Shown: in pieces, positions 17,574 through 26,446 of the stretch
How positions within the stretch are numbered: the stretch's first letter is position 1
Layout of the letters: every line of letters begins with the position of its first letter
Source: Prauserella aidingensis
GTDB lineage: Bacteria > Actinomycetota > Actinomycetes > Mycobacteriales > Pseudonocardiaceae
DNA: 64,000 bases
Direction of reading: 5' to 3'
NCBI RefSeq assembly: GCF_024171865.1
Contig: NZ_JAMTCN010000022.1
Span: 26,271 to 90,270 of the forward strand
The notes under the pieces: model-generated
The model's input: only the letters and a program-made list of their open reading frames with translations
The model's database searches: none
Told to the model about the DNA's origin: nothing
Translations under genes and position numbers: made by a program

Positions 17574-18524
17574 ATGATCGAGGCGCAGAGCCTCACCAAG
17601 AGGTACGGCGACAAACTCGCCGTCGACGACCTGTCGTTCACCGTCGAATCCGGACGCGTGACCGGATTCCTCGGGCCGAACGGCGCCGGCAAGTCGACGA
17701 CGATGCGGATGATGCTCGGGCTCGACAACCCGACCGGCGGCGTCGTCACCATCGGGGGTAAGCGCTACTCCGAGCTGCACCATCCACTGCGGACGGTCGG
17801 CGCGCTGCTCGAGGCGCACTGGGTGCACCCCAACCGCAGCGCCCGCGCGCACCTGTCGTGGATGGCGAAGTCGAACAAGATCTCGCCGAAACGCGTCGAC
17901 GAGGTGCTCGACATCGTCGGCCTGTCCGAGGTCGCGAACAAGCGCGCAGGCGGGTTCTCACTGGGCATGTCGCAACGGCTCGGCATCGCGGGCGCGCTGC
18001 TGGGCGACCCGGAGGTATTGCTCTTCGACGAGCCGGTCAACGGCCTCGACCCCGAAGGCATCCTCTGGATCCGCAAGTTCATGCAGCGCCTCGCCGAAGA
18101 GGGCCGCACCGTGTTCGTCTCCAGCCACCTGCTCTCGGAGATGGCGCTGACGGCCACGGACCTCGTCGTCATCGGCAAGGGCAAGCTGATCTCGCAGAGC
18201 ACCACCGAGGAGTTCGTCGCACGCGCCACCGACAGCACGGTCAAGGTGCGCAGCCCGCACCTCGACCGGCTGCGTCCCGCGCTCGACCGCGTCGGCGCGA
18301 CCGTGACGACCACCGACGACGGACTGCTCGTCGCGGGAGTCGCGGGCGAGAAGATCGGTGAGTTGGCGATGGAGAACCAGGTCACGCTGCACGAGCTCGC
18401 CCCGCAGCAGGGCTCGCTGGAGCAGGCGTTCATGCAGATCACGGGTGACTCGGTCGAGTACCACGCCGATCTCGAGACCGAAGCCGCCGAGCAGCCCGCC
18501 GGTCACGCGGCCGTCACGAACTGA
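17574..18524 (+). CDS. ABC-2 type transporter ATP-binding protein
   Basis: 316 aa. Walker A GPNGAGKST (about residues 38-46), signature FSLGMSQRLGIA, Walker B LLFDEPVNGLDPEG, and H-loop region VFVSSHLLSEM. The C-terminal 90 residues are the DUF4162-like extension found in daunorubicin- and Nod-type exporter ATPases. ATG 17574 follows AGGAGG at 5 nt. It is co-transcribed with the permease that starts 47 bp downstream. Together they resemble drug- or bacitracin-type exporters, but no substrate is indicated. Confidence 0.92.
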   Translation: MIEAQSLTKRYGDKLAVDDLSFTVESGRVTGFLGPNGAGKSTTMRMMLGLDNPTGGVVTIGGKRYSELHHPLRTVGALLEAHWVHPNRSARAHLSWMAKSNKISPKRVDEVLDIVGLSEVANKRAGGFSLGMSQRLGIAGALLGDPEVLLFDEPVNGLDPEGILWIRKFMQRLAEEGRTVFVSSHLLSEMALTATDLVVIGKGKLISQSTTEEFVARATDSTVKVRSPHLDRLRPALDRVGATVTTTDDGLLVAGVAGEKIGELAMENQVTLHELAPQQGSLEQAFMQITGDSVEYHADLETEAAEQPAGHAAVTN

Positions 18525-18571
18525 CGGCGACGGCCCACCGACCGCGCCACGAACCAACAGGGGACACCGAC

Positions 18572-19333
18572 ATGACTCTTCTCGCAGTCGAACGCATCAA
18601 ACTGCTCAGCACCCGCTCACCGTGGTGGTGCGCGCTCACGGCGCTGCTGCTCACCGGCGGCTTCACCGCGCTTGTCGTGAGCCAGAGCAACGCCCAGTTC
18701 CCGGCCACCGTGTCGGCCACGCAGTACGCCTACAGCTTCGGCATGGCCGTGATCATGGTGCTGGCAACACTCGCCGTCACCACCGAATACCGGTTCGGCA
18801 CCATCCGCACCACGTTCCAGGCGGTACCGAACCGCGCCGCGGCGCTCTCGGCCAAGGCGGCCGTGATCGCGCTGGTCGCGCTGGTCATCGGCGAGATCAT
18901 GGCCTTCCTGCCGTGGGGCCTGGCCACGCTGATCCAGCCGGAAGCCGACCTGGCGCTCAACAGCACGGCCGACTGGATCAACGTCGCCGGTGTGGGGCCC
19001 GCGTGCGCGCTGGCGGCCGTCGTCGCGATGGCGGTCGGCATCCTCGTCCGGCACAGCGCGGGCGCCATCTCGCTCGTACTGATCTACTTCCTCGCCGCCG
19101 AGAACCTGGTCACGCTGATCCCGGGGATCGGCGCCGACATCTTCAAGTGGCTGCCGTTCAACGTGCTGCACAAGTTCGTCACCGGCAACGGCGAGTCCGC
19201 GAACGGTGCGACGTACGGGCAGCCGCTGTCGACGTCGACGCTGAGCCCGTGGTGGGCACTGGCCTACTTCGCCGCGTTCGCCGTGGTGCTGCTGGCCATC
19301 TCGATCGTCACCGCGCGCAAGCGCGACGCGTGA
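18572..19333 (+). CDS. ABC-2 type transporter permease
   Basis: 253 aa with about six membrane helices: one at residues 20-40, then four to five from position 60 to the C-terminus. TEYRFGTIRTTFQAVPNR is the cytoplasmic motif typical of small actinobacterial ABC-2 permeases. It follows the ATPase by 47 bp with a ribosome binding site AGGGGA before ATG 18572. Two hairpins downstream end the operon. Confidence 0.85.
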   Translation: MTLLAVERIKLLSTRSPWWCALTALLLTGGFTALVVSQSNAQFPATVSATQYAYSFGMAVIMVLATLAVTTEYRFGTIRTTFQAVPNRAAALSAKAAVIALVALVIGEIMAFLPWGLATLIQPEADLALNSTADWINVAGVGPACALAAVVAMAVGILVRHSAGAISLVLIYFLAAENLVTLIPGIGADIFKWLPFNVLHKFVTGNGESANGATYGQPLSTSTLSPWWALAYFAAFAVVLLAISIVTARKRDA

Positions 19334-19335
19334 CC

Positions 19336-19367
19336 GCGTGGGCGTCCTCGGGGGAGGGCGCCCACGC
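19336..19367 (+). terminator. First hairpin after the ABC-2 operon
   Basis: GCGTGGGCG (19336-19344) pairs with CGCCCACGC (19359-19367), a 9-bp stem with a 14-nt loop, 3 bp after the permease stop codon. Confidence 0.6.
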
Positions 19368-19452
19368 CGGGGAAGGACCGCCCACCCGCGAAAGGCGAAC
19401 GGGACCGCCGCGGGGCCGCGGGTGGGCGGGACCCCCGCAGAGGGGGAGCAAT

Positions 19453-19487
19453 GGGCCCGGGCCGCGTTTCGGGGGCGGCCCGGGCCC
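19453..19487 (+). terminator. Second, stronger hairpin after the ABC-2 operon
   Basis: GGGCCCGGGCCGC (19453-19465) pairs perfectly with GCGGCCCGGGCCC (19475-19487); 13-bp stem, 9-nt loop, followed by CTT. The remaining 19334-19683 region contains no gene that I can support. Confidence 0.75.
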
Positions 19488-19683
19488 CTTCGCGTGCCCG
19501 GCCGGCATGATCGCGGGTGGACGTGCGACTGCGGCATTCGAGTGGACCGCGCCTCGTTTCCGGCGGAATTCGAGAATCAACCGCGGGTAAAACCTGGTGT
19601 GAGTACCCCCACGGAGGACGCGCGACGGCGACGGTTCGGGGGATGCTGGATGTCAGCCCGTCAGGACTCTACGGAGGTGATCC

Positions 19684-20412
19684 TTGACGGTGTCCGATAT
19701 TCAACAGGAGTTCCAGGCCCCGCGTCGGGACGGCGGCACACCGCCGGAAGTCGGCGGACGACCGAACGGGGACCGACCGCGCAGCGGTGTCCCGGTGAGC
19801 GGTGCCCCGGTGAGCGGCGTCCCGGCTGACCGCGCCTCGGGTGGCGGCCCACCGGGCGGTGCCGTCGGCGACGGTGCGGCGAACAGCGCCGACGACCCCT
19901 CGCTCAACCTCGAGCCGATGGCCGGCCTGGAATGGTCACAGGCCATCGAGCTGCCGCTCGTGAACGGCGACGCGGCGAGCCCGGCCGACCTGCGCGCGGC
20001 GTGGGTCCACCGCGCACCGCTCAGCCAGGTGCTGGCCGTCTACCGCGCGGCGGGCAGGTCCGGCGAACACGTGCCGTCACCGTGGTGGCTGCGCGCGCTC
20101 TCGGACGGCAAGCTCGAATCACGCGACGCCGGATTCCGCATCGAGGACCGCGTGCACAAGCTGCTCAACCGCCGCCCCGGGTGGGAATTCGTACCGTGGG
20201 CCGACGACGGCGAATCCGGATTCTGGGAGTTCCTGCCGTCCGAGGGAACCGGCGAGCACCGCCGAATGCCCACGACGATCGTCAACACGTCCCGCCACAC
20301 CGGGTGGATCGACATGGTCCCCGCACACGAGTCCGTCTCGCCCGAGCCGGTAGCGATCGGCGGACTCGCCGCACTGCGCTCGCGCCTGGGGGAGATCGAA
20401 GCGGTCCGCTGA
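19684..20412 (+). CDS. Conserved-looking protein of unknown function
   Basis: 242 aa, soluble. Residues 1-75 are Gly/Pro-rich and disordered (repeated GVPVSGAPVSGVP). The rest is compact and Trp-rich (GLEWSQAIELPLV, SPWWLRALSDG, GWEFVPWADDGESGFWEFLP). I do not recognise a family. Start TTG 19684 is chosen because GGAGGTGATCC, the full complement of the 16S rRNA 3' end, runs up to it. A GTG two codons later is the alternative. It precedes trmB by 22 bp, but trmB has its own promoter-like box. Confidence 0.65.
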   Translation: MTVSDIQQEFQAPRRDGGTPPEVGGRPNGDRPRSGVPVSGAPVSGVPADRASGGGPPGGAVGDGAANSADDPSLNLEPMAGLEWSQAIELPLVNGDAASPADLRAAWVHRAPLSQVLAVYRAAGRSGEHVPSPWWLRALSDGKLESRDAGFRIEDRVHKLLNRRPGWEFVPWADDGESGFWEFLPSEGTGEHRRMPTTIVNTSRHTGWIDMVPAHESVSPEPVAIGGLAALRSRLGEIEAVR

Positions 20413-20434
20413 GCCGCGGCTATCGTCGGCGTCC

Positions 20435-21130
20435 GTGGAGAGCGAAGGACAACCCCGGTTGCGCAGCGTCGTCAGCTACGTCAAGCGCGGCGGGCGGATG
20501 ACGGTCGGCCAGCAGCGCGCGTGGGACACCCGGTGGCCCGAGCTGGGCCGGGCGGTGTCCGAACTCGAACCCGGACCGATCGACTTCGAGGCATGGTTCG
20601 GCAGGGCCGCACCCGTCGTGCTGGAGATCGGTTCCGGCATGGGTGAGGCGACGGCGCAGCTCGCGGCGGCCGCACCCGAGGTCAACTACGTGGCCATCGA
20701 GGTCTACGAGGCGGGCCTGGGCCAGCTGATGCTGCGCGCCGACAAGCTCGGCGTGACGAACCTGCGGCTGCTGCACGGCGACACGGTGCCGTTGCTGCGC
20801 GACCACGTCGAACCCGGCTCGCTGGCGGGGGTGCGCATCTTCTTCCCCGACCCGTGGCCGAAGAAGCGCCACCACAAGCGGCGACTCGTGCAGCCCGCGT
20901 TCGGCGAGCTCGTGGCGTCGCGGCTGGCTCACGGGGGCACACTGCACCTCGCGACGGACTGGCAGGACTACGCCGACCAGATGCTCGAGGTGTGTTCGGC
21001 GGAGACGTCGCTGGTCAACCGGTTCGACGGGTGGGCACCGCGACCCGAATGGCGTCCCGTGACGAAGTTCGAGCAGCGCGCCGAGGAGGAGGGCCGCGTT
21101 TCCCGCGACCTGATCTTCGAGAAGCGCTGA
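20435..21130 (+). CDS. trmB: tRNA (guanine-N7-)-methyltransferase TrmB
   Basis: 231 aa. It transfers a methyl group from SAM to N7 of G46 in the tRNA variable loop. The SAM motif is VLEIGSGMGEATAQLA (about residues 67-82), and the family hallmark FFPDPWPKKRHHKRRL is complete, as is the C-terminal LATDWQDYADQM block. GTG 20435 is preceded by TATCGT at 8 nt and no Shine-Dalgarno, suggesting a leaderless mRNA. Confidence 0.95.
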   Translation: MESEGQPRLRSVVSYVKRGGRMTVGQQRAWDTRWPELGRAVSELEPGPIDFEAWFGRAAPVVLEIGSGMGEATAQLAAAAPEVNYVAIEVYEAGLGQLMLRADKLGVTNLRLLHGDTVPLLRDHVEPGSLAGVRIFFPDPWPKKRHHKRRLVQPAFGELVASRLAHGGTLHLATDWQDYADQMLEVCSAETSLVNRFDGWAPRPEWRPVTKFEQRAEEEGRVSRDLIFEKR

Positions 21131-21249
21131 CGGCCCGGGCCCGAGTCACGGCGGCGGGCGGTCCTGCCCCGGAAGCCCCGAGCGCCACGTGCTCCGAAGC
21201 GGGGCCGCGCGTAGCGCGTCGTCGGGCCGGTGGGTGGGCGACGGGAGTG

Positions 21250-21364
21250 CGCAACACAGGCCCCGGAAAACGCAACACGGGCTCCCGAGGGCGCAACACG
21301 GGCCCCCGAAGGCGCAACACGGGCTCCCGAAGGCGCAACACGGTCCCCGGGAGGCGCAACACGG
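21250..21364. repeat. 21-bp tandem repeat between trmB and an ABC permease gene
   Basis: Five full 21-bp units start with CGCAACACGGG or a variant at 21250, 21271, 21292, 21313 and 21334; a partial sixth starts at 21355. The units end in CCCGAAGG-like sequence. It lies between convergent genes and runs directly into a terminator hairpin. An open frame crosses it (RNTGSRG repeats) but has no supporting start. Confidence 0.85.
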
Positions 21365-21395
21365 CGGGGCGTCCCCCGATGAACGCCCCGCCGTG
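21360..21395. terminator. Bidirectional hairpin between trmB and the FtsX-like gene
   Basis: CACGGCGGGGCGT (21360-21372) and ACGCCCCGCCGTG (21383-21395) form a perfect 13-bp stem with a 10-nt loop. It is followed by TCTCC... on the plus strand. Confidence 0.75.
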
Positions 21396-21487
21396 TCTCC
21401 CCTTGTTCCCCCGATTTCCCCGTTCCCCCTGGTCCCGGGGTTGTGGTTGCCGGGCCCCGAGACCCGGCGACCGGCTCTTCCCTGCGG

Positions 21488-23707
21488 TTACTCGTCGGCC
21501 AGGGGCTCGGCCTGCACGCGGCGCAGGGCCGGGCTGCACACCGACGACGCGATCAGCGCGACACCGATCCCCAGCACCACCGGCGCCGCGAGCCACGGCG
21601 TGAGCACCCTCGCGCCGTCGTCGACGACGACGGCGAACAGCCCGATCCCGACGAGCGTCCCGGCCACGCCGGCGCCGACCGTCGCGACCAACGCGGGCAG
21701 CGCCGCCTCCGCGCGCAGTGCCCTCGCCAGCACCCGCACCGGCGTGCCTGCCGCCATGAGCGCACCGAACGTGCGCCGCCGGTCGAGCACCGATCCGGCC
21801 GTGCTCACGGCCGCGCTACATCCGCCGAGCACCGCCGCCACGATCAGGCCGATCACCGTGACCCGCTGCAGATCGTCGAGCTGCGAGTTCTGCCCGGCGA
21901 GGCGCGCCTGCCTGCTCTGCACCTGCAGTCCGTCCGCGGCGGATGCCAGCGCCGTCCGGACGACGTCGACGTTGACGGGCGTCGACGGCACCGCAACCAC
22001 ACCCGTGCTCGGGGTGAAGTCCGAGGGGATCACCGCCGAGTCGACGATCGCCTCGGGTGCCGCCTCGGACGTCGCCGTCATCGGCCGCACCGGCACGTCG
22101 GCGGCCAGCGATGTTCCGGGCCGATCGAAATCCGCCGAAACGGTGAGCTCGCCCCGCGAAACACCCGGGTACGGCGTGTACACGCCCGGCTCGCCCTCGC
22201 ACGCCCCGCGCATGTCGACCGCCAGGAGTTGCTCGGCCGCATCGCAGTCGACGACCTTGGCGAGGGCATGCTCGTCACCGAGGAAGACGTCGCCGATCGT
22301 CGCCGCACGCTCGTCCTGGCCGTAACGCGCCAGCGCGTCGTTGGTGTCGGCCGCGATCTGCCGCAGTGAGTCGTAGTCGGTCTCGACGTACAGCACGCCG
22401 TCGGCGTACTCCCGCAGCGCGCCCGCCTGGCCTTCGATGCTCGGCAGCACCGTCAGCGCCATCGAGCCGGTGAACACGGCCAGCACCACACCGGCGGTCG
22501 CCCGGTAGGCGCCGCGGGGATCGTCCCGCAGCCTGCGACCCGCCAACAACGCCGACGGCTTGCGCCAGCGCCGCACGAACAGACCACCGATCGCCGCGGT
22601 GATCCACGGGCCTGCGAGCGTCAGCGATCCGATCACCATCGCCATCGACAGCAGCAGCAGCGTCCCTTCGAACTGGCTGTCACCCGTCGCGACCAGGAAG
22701 GCGAACAGCGCGCCCGACACCGGCAACGGCACCAGCCGCCACCAGCGCAGCGGCTTGGGCGTGTGCCCACCCGCGGCACCCAACGGTGCCGACAGCACCC
22801 GCCGCAGTCCGAGGACCGCGGCCAGCAGAACCAGCACCGGCACGCCCACGACGATCGCCACCGTCGGCGCGGGGCCGAGCACGAAGTCGGCGGCCTGCCA
22901 CGTGCCGCCGTTCCAGGGCACGACGGTGGCCGCCTGCCACAGCAGCGGGCTCACCGCCCAGCCGAGCAGTGCACCTCCGGCCGCGGCGATCGCCGTCTCG
23001 GCCGTGACCATGCCGATCACCTGACGTGGCGTCGCGCCCGCCAGCCGGAACGCGGCGAGCCTGCGCTCCCTGCGCGCTGCGATCAGCCTCGCCGACGACG
23101 CGACCAGCACCATGCTCGGCACCGTCAGCACCACCACCCCGACACCCGCGAGCAGGCCGAGAAACGGGTCGGCACCCTGCCCGGAGGGGTTGAACCCGTC
23201 CTGCGGCATCGCCGTCCCGGGCAGGTCACCGGGCGTGTGGCCGACCAACGCGACCAGCTGCTCCGGATACTCCAGCGCGTCGTCACCGAGTACCCCCGCC
23301 TTCTCGCCGAACCGCTCACCTAGCTGCGAACCGGGCGTGTGGTCGACCACGTCGGCCAGCTCGGGAGACAGCAGCGTCTCGCCGGGTGCGGGCAGCCGGT
23401 CGATGCCGGGTGGAAGGTCGATCTGCGTGGGGTCGGCCAGGGCGGCGACGTCCACCCGCTGGATCTCCCTGCCGTCCGGCGCCACGTCGTCGCTGACGGC
23501 CAACTTCAGTGACGCCCCGTCCTCCGACAGCTCGCCGTACTGCTGCCACGCGGCCCGGTCCGCGCGCGTCTCGGTGGCGCCCGGCAACGCGACGAGCAGC
23601 AGCACCAGGGCCGTCGCGACGGCCACGCCGACGGCGATCAGGATCGCCGAGACGCGGGTGCGGCCGTCGGTGCGCAACACGCGCAGCGCGAGCTGGAAGC
23701 TGTTCAC
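21488..23707 (-). CDS. FtsX-like (MacB-type) ABC transporter permease
   Basis: 739 aa. One membrane helix near the N-terminus (VSAILIAVGVAVATALVLLLV), an extracytoplasmic region, then two sets of three to four helices typical of duplicated FtsX domains (around residues 200-420 and 600-739). Start GTG 23707 overlaps the ATPase stop by 4 nt (GTGA), fixing it as the second gene of that operon. The large size and split FtsX architecture fit lipoprotein or antimicrobial-peptide transporters. A divergent two-component system next door suggests regulation by a cell-envelope signal. Confidence 0.85.
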   Translation of the reverse strand: MNSFQLALRVLRTDGRTRVSAILIAVGVAVATALVLLLVALPGATETRADRAAWQQYGELSEDGASLKLAVSDDVAPDGREIQRVDVAALADPTQIDLPPGIDRLPAPGETLLSPELADVVDHTPGSQLGERFGEKAGVLGDDALEYPEQLVALVGHTPGDLPGTAMPQDGFNPSGQGADPFLGLLAGVGVVVLTVPSMVLVASSARLIAARRERRLAAFRLAGATPRQVIGMVTAETAIAAAGGALLGWAVSPLLWQAATVVPWNGGTWQAADFVLGPAPTVAIVVGVPVLVLLAAVLGLRRVLSAPLGAAGGHTPKPLRWWRLVPLPVSGALFAFLVATGDSQFEGTLLLLSMAMVIGSLTLAGPWITAAIGGLFVRRWRKPSALLAGRRLRDDPRGAYRATAGVVLAVFTGSMALTVLPSIEGQAGALREYADGVLYVETDYDSLRQIAADTNDALARYGQDERAATIGDVFLGDEHALAKVVDCDAAEQLLAVDMRGACEGEPGVYTPYPGVSRGELTVSADFDRPGTSLAADVPVRPMTATSEAAPEAIVDSAVIPSDFTPSTGVVAVPSTPVNVDVVRTALASAADGLQVQSRQARLAGQNSQLDDLQRVTVIGLIVAAVLGGCSAAVSTAGSVLDRRRTFGALMAAGTPVRVLARALRAEAALPALVATVGAGVAGTLVGIGLFAVVVDDGARVLTPWLAAPVVLGIGVALIASSVCSPALRRVQAEPLADE

Positions 23708-24441
23708 GCCGGCACCACCGCTCCCGTACGCGTGTCGGCGTCGATCCGGCCGTCCCGCAGGCTGACGGTGCGCGGCACCGACGCGGCCAGGTCCCGATCG
23801 TGCGTCACGACCACCACCGCCGCGCCGGATCCGGCCGCCGCGTCGAGCAGTGCCTGCATGGTTTCGCCACCGGTTCGGGTGTCGAGCGCTCCGGTCGGCT
23901 CGTCGGCGAAGATCACGCTCGGCCGATGCGCCAGCGCCCGCGCGATCGCCACGCGCTGTGCCTGCCCGCCGGACAGTTCGCCGGGGCGGTTGCGTTCCTT
24001 GCCGGAGAGGCCGAGGTGTTCCAGCCACCGGCGCGCCTCGGCCAGTGCCTCCCTGCGACCGGTGCCCGCCAACAGCGTGGGCAGCGCGGCGTTCTCCTCC
24101 GCCGACAGCTCGCCGACCAGCATGCCCGACTGGAACACGAAGCCGAACTCGGTGCGCCGCAGCTCGCTGCGTTTGGTCTCGCCCAGCGAGTCGATACGCC
24201 TGCCGCCGAGCGCCACCTCGCCGTCGTCGGCGGGAAGGATGCCCGCGAGCACGTGCAGCAGCGTCGATTTGCCGGACCCGGAGGGCCCGACGATCGCCAT
24301 CGCCTCACCAGGCGTGACGTCGATATCCACTCCGGACAACGCGTACTGCGTGCCGTACCGCTTGCTGAGGCCGCGGCCGCTCAGCGCGGGCCGGGCCCGA
24401 TTCTCCGATGAGGGTGGTCGTTCCGAGGTCCGTGTCGTCAT
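23704..24441 (-). CDS. ABC transporter ATP-binding protein (MacB/LolD type)
   Basis: 245 aa. Walker A GPSGSGKST (about residues 50-58), signature LSGGQAQRVAIARAL, Walker B VIFADEPTGALD and VVVTHDRDLA. The FADEPTGALD block is characteristic of the LolD/MacB group that partners FtsX permeases. ATG 24441 is the first Met before the conserved core. The stop is coupled to the permease start. Divergent from the histidine kinase gene at 24587, with a 145-bp shared promoter region. Confidence 0.92.
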   Translation of the reverse strand: MTTRTSERPPSSENRARPALSGRGLSKRYGTQYALSGVDIDVTPGEAMAIVGPSGSGKSTLLHVLAGILPADDGEVALGGRRIDSLGETKRSELRRTEFGFVFQSGMLVGELSAEENAALPTLLAGTGRREALAEARRWLEHLGLSGKERNRPGELSGGQAQRVAIARALAHRPSVIFADEPTGALDTRTGGETMQALLDAAAGSGAAVVVVTHDRDLAASVPRTVSLRDGRIDADTRTGAVVPA

Positions 24442-24586
24442 GGCTGTGCAGCTTGCCGTGGGCGGACGGCCGCCCACTTCGGACGGACGGCCGGAACGGT
24501 CCGGTGGGGCATCGGCCGATCGGCCGACCCGACGCGAGCCGTCCGGCCGGGCCGCACCCGGAACCGGCTCGACTACCGTCCGCGGC

Positions 24587-26446
24587 ATGCCCGACACGTC
24601 CCCGGTCCGCGACCGCGCCACCCGGCTGCTGCGCCAGGTCGATCCCGCGGACATGGTGCTGCTCGCCGCCGTGCTGGCGGACCTCGCCGTGCTGCTGCCC
24701 GCGTCGGTCGACGGCGCGGGCTCGCCCGGCCTCGATCTGCTGCCACTCCCGGGAATCCTGCTGCTGGTGGCCTGTGCGGTGACCGGCAAGTCCAGACCCG
24801 TGCTCGCGGGCTGGTCCGGCGCCTGCGTGCTCGGCGCGAACTCGGTGCTGATCGACTTCGTCGACGCCCCGACGTTCTCGACACTGCTGCCGGAGACGTC
24901 GTTCGCCGAATGCGTCGCCGGCATGCTGCTCGTCTACTACTGCGCGCGGTCGGCGCCCGCCCCGATGGCGATCGTGACGATCTCCGCGCTCGTGGCGGCC
25001 GAACTGGCGACCGCGGTGCTGCGCGATGCGAACGTGCACCTACTGCAGCTGGCCGGTATCGGACTGGTGCTGCTGGTCGTGTCCGTCGTTCCCGGCGCCA
25101 GTGCCCGCCAGGGGATCGGCGACGGCGCGCTGGGCACGCTGCTGCGACAGCGGTGGCTGCTCGTCGGCGTGCTCGCGGTGGCGCTGTTCTTGGACGCATC
25201 GATCATGCTCTCCGAGCTGTGGCCCGAGCTGGTGATGGCCGTGCCCGCGATCGTCGCCGCGGTGCTGGCGCTCCGCGCGCCGAACTCGCCCCTGCGATCC
25301 GCGTTCGGCTTGGCCGGTGTGGTCGTGGCAACCACGGTGCTGGCGGTGGCGGTCGACACCGACCGGTACGTCTCGTTCGGCGGACTGCCCGTCGCGGCCA
25401 CCGTTTCGGGCATGATCGTCACGGCGCTGCTGGTGCGCCTCGAATCGCCGTGCCGTGCCGTCACGGCCATCATCACGCTCGCCGTTGCGGTCGCCGCAGG
25501 GACGATCGCGCAGGTCGTGACGTTCATCGAACCGGCCGTGTACGGGACAGGTCTACGGGCCGAGCTGCTGAACGGCATGAGCATGTTCGCGGTGCTGCTG
25601 CTCGGCATCAGCGTGGCGGTCGGCCTGTTCCTGCGAGCCCGCGACTCCGAACGCAAGACCACCGTCGAAGCCGCGGTCGCCGAGGCGCAGACCGCCGAGC
25701 GGATGGCGCTGGCCCGCGAACTGCACGACGTCGTGGCACACCACGTCACGGGCATCGTGGTGCAGGCGCAGGCGGTGCGGATCGTCGCCGAGCAGAATCC
25801 GCACGTCGTCGCCGATTCGCTGGGGCAGATCGAGCACGCCGGCACCGAGGCGCTCGCGGCGATGCGACGTCTCGTGCGCAGCATGCGCGGGGAGACGGGC
25901 GAAACGGGCGAGTCCGCCACCGGGGAGCAGCCTGCGGCATCCGGGGAGCAAGCGACCACGAACCTCGATGCCGACCTGCGCAAACTCGCCACCTCGGCGG
26001 CACACGGCATGCCGGTGGAACTCGACGTCGAGGTGCCGCCGGAACTACCGCAGGAGGTGGCGCGCTCGGCACTGCGCATCGTGCAGGAGGCGCTCACCAA
26101 CGTCAGCAAGCACGCCGCGGGTGCCTCGGCGGTCTGGGTGAGCGTGCACGGCGAAACCGGGGACGGCTTGCCCGGTGGCGATTCCGGTGGTGATTCCGGT
26201 GGTGATTCCGGTGGCGGCCCCGGCAGCGGAGCGCGCGACCTGCTGCACATCCGGGTGGCCGACGACGGCGCACCCGGCGACCCGGGACCGCTGGCTGCGG
26301 TCGGCGGCTACGGTCTGGTGGGCATGCGCGAGCGGGTAGAACTGCTCGGTGGCACGCTCAGCGCCGGCCGGATCGATGACGGGCACGGCAGCGGCTGGGT
26401 CGTCGAAGCGTCGCTGCCGTTGCGGGGAGAGGGAGAATCGCAGTGA
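24587..26446 (+). CDS. NarL-type sensor histidine kinase with large membrane domain
   Basis: 619 aa. About ten to eleven membrane helices fill residues 20-360, much more than in the kinase at 13326. The phosphoacceptor box is ERMALARELHDVVAHHVTGIVVQ, followed by the HATPase_c N box VQEALTNVSKHA, a GGDSGG tandem insert, then VADDG and GLVGMRERV. ATG 24587 is preceded by TACCGT at 7 nt. The stop overlaps the response regulator (GTGA). The membrane-embedded sensor and the divergent FtsX-type ABC transporter suggest an envelope-stress or antimicrobial sensing unit. Confidence 0.88.
   Translation: MPDTSPVRDRATRLLRQVDPADMVLLAAVLADLAVLLPASVDGAGSPGLDLLPLPGILLLVACAVTGKSRPVLAGWSGACVLGANSVLIDFVDAPTFSTLLPETSFAECVAGMLLVYYCARSAPAPMAIVTISALVAAELATAVLRDANVHLLQLAGIGLVLLVVSVVPGASARQGIGDGALGTLLRQRWLLVGVLAVALFLDASIMLSELWPELVMAVPAIVAAVLALRAPNSPLRSAFGLAGVVVATTVLAVAVDTDRYVSFGGLPVAATVSGMIVTALLVRLESPCRAVTAIITLAVAVAAGTIAQVVTFIEPAVYGTGLRAELLNGMSMFAVLLLGISVAVGLFLRARDSERKTTVEAAVAEAQTAERMALARELHDVVAHHVTGIVVQAQAVRIVAEQNPHVVADSLGQIEHAGTEALAAMRRLVRSMRGETGETGESATGEQPAASGEQATTNLDADLRKLATSAAHGMPVELDVEVPPELPQEVARSALRIVQEALTNVSKHAAGASAVWVSVHGETGDGLPGGDSGGDSGGDSGGGPGSGARDLLHIRVADDGAPGDPGPLAAVGGYGLVGMRERVELLGGTLSAGRIDDGHGSGWVVEASLPLRGEGESQ

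Noticed and set aside
21250..21366. CRISPR array
   Set aside because: Units are contiguous 21-bp tandem copies without spacers, and no cas genes are present.
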